DNA of 5,650 nt. It comes from Phycisphaerales bacterium. Lineage in GTDB: Bacteria > Planctomycetota > Phycisphaerae > Sedimentisphaerales > Anaerohalosphaeraceae. The stretch's first letter is position 1. Every line of letters begins with the position of its first letter. Below the pieces are notes generated by a model. That model worked only from the letters and a program-made list of their open reading frames with translations. It was not told where the DNA came from and did no database searches. The translations under genes and the position numbers were made by a program. Shown one piece after another: positions 1-3,869 of this stretch. The stretch covers positions 1 through 5,650 of the forward strand of contig PMBP01000015.1 in NCBI GenBank assembly GCA_003152975.1, given 5' to 3'.

Positions 1-2
1 GG

Positions 3-24
3 ACCCCGGATCGGAGTCCGGGGT
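3..24. repeat. Palindromic unit 1 of the 3' hairpin block
   Basis: ACCCCGGA (3-10) and TCCGGGGT (17-24) form a perfect 8-bp stem with a 6-nt loop, followed by GACAAG. The form (GC-rich palindrome plus a TGACA tail) is like short dispersed intergenic palindromes of the REP type seen in many bacterial genomes. It may extend beyond base 1. Confidence 0.6.
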
Positions 25-31
25 GACAAGC

Positions 32-91
32 GGGCGGTTCACGAACCGCCCTTACAAATTACACAAGCGAGGACGCTTGTGCTACTTCCGG
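32..91. repeat. Composite palindromic element, copy A (two hairpins)
   Basis: Two adjacent perfect stems. GGGCGGTTC (32-40) pairs with GAACCGCCC (43-51). CACAAGCG (62-69) pairs with CGCTTGTG (74-81) around the tetraloop AGGA. An A/T-rich joint (TTACAAATT, 52-60) lies between them and GCTACTTCCGG follows. The same order of parts recurs at 3768-3830, which shows that the two hairpins travel together as one element. It is non-coding and lies 60 bp 3' of the dockerin gene stop. Confidence 0.65.
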
Positions 92-115
92 ATTCGGCGC
101 CTGCGCGGAAATGAC

Positions 116-141
116 AAAGGGTACGCAGCAGCGTGCCCCTT
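116..141 (-). terminator. Candidate hairpin terminator of the first dockerin gene
   Basis: Ten bases past the TAG stop at 152-154, the minus-strand transcript folds as AAGGGGCACGC, loop TGCT, GCGTACCCTTT. That is 11 pairs with one internal C-A mismatch and one G-U pair. The 3' arm ends in TTT and is followed by GTCATTT, so the uridine tail is weak and partly inside the stem. The same bases are also the fourth hairpin of the repeat block at 1-141, so termination may be a side effect of a repeat element. Confidence 0.4.
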
Positions 142-151
142 CTTATAGCGG

Positions 152-1726
152 CTATTTGTTTTTGAGCCAATGGTCGGCAAAAAGGACCAGATCGGCCAGA
201 TTCACGGTTCCATCACGGTTGCGGTCAGCGCCGTTGCAGTAGTTGTTCCATTGGCAGTATTCCATCGACCAGTAGGAGGCCAGGTTGGCGAAGTCGGCCA
301 GATCGAGGCCCTTGACGGGACCCATCACGACGGGCACCTCCAGATCGCTTGCGAAGACCTGGATCGAACCGGTCGCATCTTCGTGCCCGGCCAGAGTGAC
401 GAAATAGTTGAAGAACTGGCCCCACTGCGGATTTCCGGGTAGTTCGTGCACGGCTTTGCCGTTTTGGTCGGTGGTTTTCTCCAGGTTGACGCAGCCCATC
501 ATGCCGCATTGCGGAATCGCCACGATCGCGCCGGGCAGGGCGTGGCCGTTCTGGTCCTTGACGATGAACGACACGGCGTAATAGGTCGAGGCGCTAAACC
601 ATACGCGGCCGAGGATGAGGTCATCCTTGTAGAGATACAGGTTGTAGAAATCGGCCGCAAGGCCGCCGCGGATGATCATTCGGATCGAATCGTCGTCGAT
701 TCGTTGGAAGTCGGTGGTCTTGTCCAGGACCCACGCCTGATCTCCAATGATGGCGACAGCGAAGGCATGAGCGTCAAAGTTCATTCCGATTCCCGGCCGG
801 ACAACGGTCAGGGTGATATCGTCGGTGGTCGCGCGGAGACCGCCGGACCCTTCGCCGGCTTCCGGGACCTGCAGGTAACCATCCGGCTGCTTGTGGGTGA
901 CCGACCAGCCGCCCGACACGTCCATCGACATGATATCTTCGTATTCCGGGAAGATCAGGGAAACCATAATCCCATCGGTCTGCGGGGTGATGAAGTAACC
1001 ACCGTAGGTTTTGTCGATGGTGATGCCGCGGGCGGGGTTGGAGGCGTGAAATTCCTCGATATGATTGTCGGCGTAGGTCACGCGGAAAAATCCGTTGGCG
1101 ATCGGGGTGCCCAGGCACATGTCGTACTGGTAGGTCACGGTGGCGGAGGTCTTGTCGGTGAAGGTAATCAACTGGGTCGCGTCGTTCCATTCCTTTCGCT
1201 CAACCGGGACATCGACGCCGCCGTTTTTGAGCGTGAGGGAGCAGGTTTTGTAGGAGGCCGGATATCGCGGCGAGGTACTCGTCCACAGACTGAGAGGAAC
1301 CGTGCCTTCCGCGATCGGGTATAACCGGAGCCGGAATAGGGCCTCGGACTCATACTGGATGGTTCCGATAGTGATATTGCCGGTGAAGGTCAGCTTGGAC
1401 TTTTTCCAGGTCCCTTCCATGTTTTCCGTCGTGACGGCCGACAGGTTGAGCCCAACCATTTTGTCAAAAACGCTGCCGGCTTCGATCGGGTGAACCAGGG
1501 CCGAATCGTAGGCGATGGAGAAGGTCATTTCGGTGAAGGCGGCATTCTCGACCAGCAGGAGGACATCCATATACCCGTTGGTGACCGGGGACCGGCACCA
1601 CGAACCCGAGGACCAGACATCGGGCCGATAATGCGTGGAAAGCCAGGCTTGCGGATTGGCCCATCCGCTGGATGCACAAAACAAGACAACAGTACCCACT
1701 ATCAATGATTTCATCACCCTGTTCAT
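152..1726 (-). CDS. Secreted multidomain protein with cohesin-like region, CnaB-like Ig domain and C-terminal dockerin
   Basis: Codes for 524 residues. I place the start at 1726 because the ATG there is preceded by GGAGG with a 4-nt gap and opens a clear signal peptide (MNRVMK, hydrophobic LIVGTVVLF, then cleavage after SGWA near residue 23). The frame stays open to 1885, but that extension lacks a signal-peptide look and crosses the promoter. Residues about 50-170 read like a cohesin-type beta-sandwich (FSIAYDSALVHPIEAGSVF, later SEALFRLRLYPIAEGTVPLSL). Residues about 170-380 are beta-rich and unrecognised. Residues about 382-468 resemble a CnaB / carboxypeptidase-regulatory Ig fold (VKDQNGHALPGAIVAI, then TDQNGKA). 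Residues 472-521 are dockerin-like. The second half has a full calcium loop (D501, N503, D505, G506, N509, D512); the first half (GLDLADFANLASYW) lacks the D-x-N-x-D-G loop. Two cysteines (491, 497) sit between the halves. No catalytic motif is seen. Role inferred: an exported surface or extracellular structural or binding protein. The domain names come from pattern recognition; the dockerin is the surest and the cohesin-like call is tentative. Confidence 0.9.
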   Translation of the reverse strand: MNRVMKSLIVGTVVLFCASSGWANPQAWLSTHYRPDVWSSGSWCRSPVTNGYMDVLLLVENAAFTEMTFSIAYDSALVHPIEAGSVFDKMVGLNLSAVTTENMEGTWKKSKLTFTGNITIGTIQYESEALFRLRLYPIAEGTVPLSLWTSTSPRYPASYKTCSLTLKNGGVDVPVERKEWNDATQLITFTDKTSATVTYQYDMCLGTPIANGFFRVTYADNHIEEFHASNPARGITIDKTYGGYFITPQTDGIMVSLIFPEYEDIMSMDVSGGWSVTHKQPDGYLQVPEAGEGSGGLRATTDDITLTVVRPGIGMNFDAHAFAVAIIGDQAWVLDKTTDFQRIDDDSIRMIIRGGLAADFYNLYLYKDDLILGRVWFSASTYYAVSFIVKDQNGHALPGAIVAIPQCGMMGCVNLEKTTDQNGKAVHELPGNPQWGQFFNYFVTLAGHEDATGSIQVFASDLEVPVVMGPVKGLDLADFANLASYWSMEYCQWNNYCNGADRNRDGTVNLADLVLFADHWLKNK

Positions 1727-1767
1727 CGTACCTCCGGTTGGCTCTAATCGACTGCGTTGAAGACATT

Positions 1768-1784
1768 GTATCCGAAGCGGATAC
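1768..1784 (-). promoter_or_regulatory. Perfect 7-bp inverted repeat in the 5' leader
   Basis: GTATCCG (1768-1774) and CGGATAC (1778-1784) form a perfect dyad with a 3-nt spacer. It lies about 35-50 nt into the predicted leader and about 40 nt before the start codon of the minus-strand gene. As RNA it is a compact hairpin; as DNA it could be a roadblock or operator site. It leaves the GGAGG ribosome site (1731-1735) free. Function is inferred only. Confidence 0.35.
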
Positions 1785-1795
1785 CCATACACCCC

Positions 1796-1820
1796 CAGGT
1801 TCACGAAACCTGATTGAACC
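1796..1820 (-). promoter_or_regulatory. Overlapping inverted repeats at the presumed transcription start
   Basis: Two mutually exclusive dyads share bases here. CAGGTT (1796-1801) pairs with AACCTG (1807-1812) across a 5-nt loop. GGTTCA (1798-1803) pairs with TGAACC (1815-1820) across 11 nt. The outer dyad ends almost exactly at the predicted transcription start of the minus-strand gene. It could be an operator for a dimeric repressor or a switchable hairpin at the 5' end of the mRNA; the sequence alone does not decide. Confidence 0.35.
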
Positions 1821-1825
1821 AGTGA

Positions 1826-1854
1826 ATTGTACCTAAAATGCCATGAAAAGTCAA
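1826..1854 (-). promoter_or_regulatory. Sigma70-type promoter of the minus-strand dockerin gene
   Basis: On the minus strand, TTGACT (1849-1854) and TACAAT (1826-1831) are separated by exactly 17 bases, each one base off consensus. An A-run lies just upstream of the -35 box. Transcription would start near 1819-1820, giving a leader of about 93 nt before the ATG at 1726. The fit supports the downstream start and argues against a coding start at 1885. Seen by eye only; not experimentally shown. Confidence 0.65.
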
Positions 1855-1906
1855 GCTTTTTCCCCGTAATCGGAGGGAGATCCATTTGGAGAGGGCGTAA
1901 AATAAA

Positions 1907-1942
1907 GTGAAAAAGGTGCGAAAAGTGTGAAAAGTGAGAAAG
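1907..1942. repeat. Four-unit tandem array, 9-bp period, consensus GTGNGAAAA
   Basis: The units are GTGAAAAAG, GTGCGAAAA, GTGTGAAAA and GTGAGAAAG, directly adjoining, at 1907, 1916, 1925 and 1934. The array sits about 50 bp upstream of the -35 box of the minus-strand gene. The period is close to one helical turn but not equal to it. It could be a simple slippage repeat or a multi-copy protein binding site. Confidence 0.6.
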
Positions 1943-1987
1943 GACCCTGATTCAAAGGATTTATGGATGATCCTGATTCGGACAGCG

Positions 1988-2038
1988 ATGAGATTCCTCG
2001 GCTGCGCACGCCTGCGGCATGCTCCGGTCGGGATGACC
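1988..2038. repeat. Palindrome-containing stretch resembling a dispersed intergenic repeat
   Basis: It runs from ATGAGATTCCTCGG through an imperfect hairpin to CGGGATGACC. The hairpin is TGCGCA (2003-2008) with TGCGGCA (2013-2019), loop CGCC, one bulged G, flanked by a CGG (1999-2001) / CCG (2024-2026) pair. It shares CGCCTGCG and a GG-ATGAC tail with bases 98-116. I judge it a degenerate mobile-type palindrome from form alone; copy number in the genome is unknown. Confidence 0.4.
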
Positions 2039-2290
2039 ATTACCATCCACCTCGCAAGCTCGGTGACACCCTTTGACAAGAAGGGCTATTTCCTTAATCA
2101 TCGCCGATCCTTGGGCTATGCTCGCACAGCAACCACCGATTATGGTCTATTAATTGATGGGCTCCGGGGACGGGGTTGCCCTACAATTGATCGCAGTTTG
2201 AAGCTCTCTGATACGGGAATTGTTGGCGGAGGGAACGGATGAGTTCTCCCGCTGGAAATATCAGGCAAGGGGTTTTATTGGGAGATAACG

Positions 2291-3577
2291 ATGAATCGGA
2301 TCACACTTAGCAACATTCGGGGTATGGGTCTTCTTGTTGCATCCCTTCTCACTGTGACGCTCGTTGCGCCGCCGGTCTTTGCCGCGGCCGATGACATCAC
2401 GGGCCAATGGGAAATGACGATGGACTTTGGCGGGCGGCCGAGCTTTGCCCAGGTGTCGATCGCTCGCGGGGCCGACGGGGGGCTAACGGGCAAATGGGGC
2501 GGCAACGATCTGCTCGATGTCAAGTTCGCCGATTCCAAGCTCACATTCGTCCGCGTCATCCGAATGCCGGGAGACCAGGCCCAGGAATTCAAGCTCAAGT
2601 TCGAGGGGACGCTCAAGGATGGCCGGATCGAGGGCAAACTGATCAGCGATCAGGGCGAATTCGCCGCTAACGGCGCCCGGATTAAGGCCAGGCCGGAGAT
2701 TCTCGGCCAGTGGGATCTGGCCTACAAGATCCAGGACCGTGATGTCAAGGCCGTGCTGTCGGTGACACAAAAGCCGGATGGGGCGCTGGACGCTAAGTGG
2801 ACCAGCTCGATGGGCGAGCATACGATCTCGAATGTCAAGTACGCCGACAACAAGCTCTCGTTTTCGAGGAAGACCAAGATCAACGACATGGAGTTTGAAT
2901 CCGATTTCGAGGCGACCGCGACCGGCAACAAACTGGCCGGGAAAATCAAAAGCCAGCAGATGGGCGAGTTCGATGTCCCCGGAGAACGGATCGGCGGGGC
3001 GCTGATCGGTAAGTGGGCCTTGACGAGTACCTCCGAACAGGGAACCTTCACGCAAAACCTGACGATTTTCCCCGATATGACCGCGCGTTATCAGTTCTTT
3101 GACGGCGAGATTCCCGTCAAGGATCTCAAACTTGACAATAACCAGGTAACCTTCGCGATCGAGATGGGCTTCGGCGATCAGACCTTCGAGATGAAGTTCA
3201 AGGGGACGCTGGCCAGCAAGGAACTCAACGGAGAATTCGACACCTCCAACGGTAAAATTAAGGCGACTGCCAAGAAGATCGAGGCCGGCGGGACGGCGGT
3301 CGGGACCTGGGAACTGACTTCGACGACGCAACAAGGAACACGCACCAGCACCCTGACGATCAAGGACGACATGACCGGAACCTACAAAAGCCGCGATACC
3401 GAGACGCCCATCAAGGATTTGAAGGTCGAGGGCGATCAGATATCGTTCAAGGTTGTTCGTGAATTCCAGGGTAACTCGGTCACGATGGAGTTCAAGGGCA
3501 AGATCGAAGGAACAACCCTCAACGGCCAGTTCATTTCCGAACGGGGTAACCGCGAGGTCACCGGCAAGAAGATCTGA
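2291..3577 (+). CDS. Secreted protein of four tandem G-x-W beta-rich repeats
   Basis: Codes for 428 residues. The ATG follows GGGAG with a 6-nt gap, and the N-terminus is a signal peptide (MNRITLSNIR, hydrophobic GLLVASLLTVTLVAPPVF, cleavage around residues 31-33). The mature chain is four repeats: residues 36-131, 137-234, 238-330 and 336-428. Each begins G-[QKT]-W (W40, W141, W242, W340; spacing 101, 101, 98). Each contains a D-[LV]-K / N-V-K strand followed by a [LIV]-[ST]-F strand, then an acidic or basic F-x-[GA]-T segment and an L-x-G turn, and closes with [RK]-I. Linkers are only 3-5 residues. About eight short alternating strands can be drawn per repeat, and the opening G-x-W is the hallmark first strand of lipocalin/calycin barrels, so a small beta-barrel per repeat is my inference. 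There is no catalytic motif, cysteine cluster, dockerin or lipobox. The gene is transcribed alone, divergent from the upstream gene and convergent with the downstream one. Function unknown; periplasmic or extracellular binding is plausible. Confidence 0.92.
   Translation: MNRITLSNIRGMGLLVASLLTVTLVAPPVFAAADDITGQWEMTMDFGGRPSFAQVSIARGADGGLTGKWGGNDLLDVKFADSKLTFVRVIRMPGDQAQEFKLKFEGTLKDGRIEGKLISDQGEFAANGARIKARPEILGQWDLAYKIQDRDVKAVLSVTQKPDGALDAKWTSSMGEHTISNVKYADNKLSFSRKTKINDMEFESDFEATATGNKLAGKIKSQQMGEFDVPGERIGGALIGKWALTSTSEQGTFTQNLTIFPDMTARYQFFDGEIPVKDLKLDNNQVTFAIEMGFGDQTFEMKFKGTLASKELNGEFDTSNGKIKATAKKIEAGGTAVGTWELTSTTQQGTRTSTLTIKDDMTGTYKSRDTETPIKDLKVEGDQISFKVVREFQGNSVTMEFKGKIEGTTLNGQFISERGNREVTGKKI
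2396..3574 (+). repeat. Intragenic four-fold repeat (~290-300 bp units)
   Basis: The coding repeats lie at 2396-2683, 2699-2992, 3002-3280 and 3296-3574. Units 1 and 2 share D/N-V-K-[FY]-A-D-[SN]-K-L-[ST]-F. Units 3 and 4 share Q-G-T-x-T-x-x-L-T-I, D-M-T and [VI]-K-D-L-K. The units are therefore more alike in pairs. Homology is clear in protein but eroded in DNA, pointing to old duplications. Confidence 0.8.
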
Positions 3578-3638
3578 CCGGTATTCGTTCGGGTGTCATC
3601 CCGTTCTCATCTGGCGGCGCTGTGATGCGCGCAGACAA

Positions 3639-3661
3639 TGTCCCCTCCGGGAAAGGGGACA
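3639..3661 (+). terminator. Hairpin 3' of the four-repeat gene, possible terminator
   Basis: TGTCCCCT (3639-3646) and AGGGGACA (3654-3661) make a perfect 8-bp stem with a 7-nt loop, 61 nt after the TGA of the plus-strand gene. There is no immediate T-run; CCTTTTCGATTTT follows about 9 nt later. It may terminate or stabilise the transcript, or may simply be another palindromic repeat. Confidence 0.35.
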
Positions 3662-3701
3662 AGGGGTAGCCTTTTCGATTTTCAAGGGGAAACCCTGCAA
3701 C

Positions 3702-3726
3702 ACGCAAAGACGGACAAGACGCAAAG
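3702..3726. repeat. Short direct repeat ACGCAAAG, two copies 17 bp apart
   Basis: ACGCAAAG occurs at 3702-3709 and again at 3719-3726, with GACAA-containing DNA between. Together with the hairpin at 3639-3661 and copy B at 3768-3830, it fills most of the 292-bp convergent gap (3578-3869). No ORF with a ribosome site is seen in that gap. Confidence 0.4.
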
Positions 3727-3767
3727 GAAACACATATAACCCGGATACTTCACACGAGTTTGGTTTT

Positions 3768-3830
3768 GGGCGACCATGGGGGGTCGTCCCTGCAATGATT
3801 ACGCAAGTGAGACGTTTGTACTCTTTCTGG
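3768..3830. repeat. Composite palindromic element, copy B (diverged)
   Basis: GGGCGACC (3768-3775) pairs with GGTCG-T-CCC (3782-3790) with one bulged T. The joint TGCAATGATT follows, then a decayed copy of the second hairpin (3801-3820) and CTCTTTCTGG. Bases 3801-3830 match 61-91 at 23 of 31 aligned positions with one deletion; six of the seven substitutions are transitions. The first hairpin shares its base (GGGCG ... CG-CCC) with copy A but has a different upper stem. It lies 40 bp 3' of the second dockerin gene, in the same orientation as copy A. Confidence 0.6.
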
Positions 3831-3869
3831 TCAGGGGGTTACAGGGTCAGGCCAAATTGTCGGGATCGG

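Larger units (their letters stand above)
1727..2290. other. Divergent intergenic region between the two secreted-protein genes
   Basis: 564 bp. The left third is the leader and promoter of the minus-strand gene. The middle holds the 9-bp array and the palindromic stretch at 1988-2038. For 2040-2270 I see no convincing gene or promoter; TACAAT at 2182-2187 lacks a -35 box at proper spacing. The right end (2280-2284) is the GGGAG ribosome site of the four-repeat gene. Confidence 0.6.

Noticed and set aside
1..141. Hairpin block considered as a CRISPR array
   Set aside because: The units differ in sequence, spacing is irregular and there is no constant repeat with unique spacers.
446..1324. Long plus-strand open frame (292 codons) inside the first dockerin gene
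   Set aside because: It is antisense to a gene with signal peptide, ribosome site, promoter and recognisable domains; its translation shows no domain and it has no ribosome site.
1727..1885. 53-codon N-terminal extension of the first dockerin protein
   Set aside because: The extension covers the predicted promoter and leader; the internal ATG at 1726 has GGAGG and opens a signal peptide.
2069..2085. CCCTT / AAGGG hairpin
   Set aside because: Only 5 bp with a 7-nt loop and no context; expected by chance.
2154..2187. TTGATG ... TACAAT as promoter of the four-repeat gene
   Set aside because: The spacer is 22 bp, too long for a sigma70 promoter; I could not find a better pair.
1934..2242. Plus-strand frame of 102 codons in the divergent gap
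   Set aside because: The GTG start lies in the tandem array, there is no ribosome site, and the frame is read through the palindromic stretch at 1988-2038, so it is probably translated repeat DNA.
2483..3334. Minus-strand open frame (283 codons) opposite the four-repeat gene
   Set aside because: It mirrors the repeats of the sense gene and has no signal peptide or domain of its own.
3829..3851. GGTCAGG direct repeat (3829-3835, 3845-3851)
   Set aside because: Seven bases only, in G-rich DNA; not distinguishable from chance.
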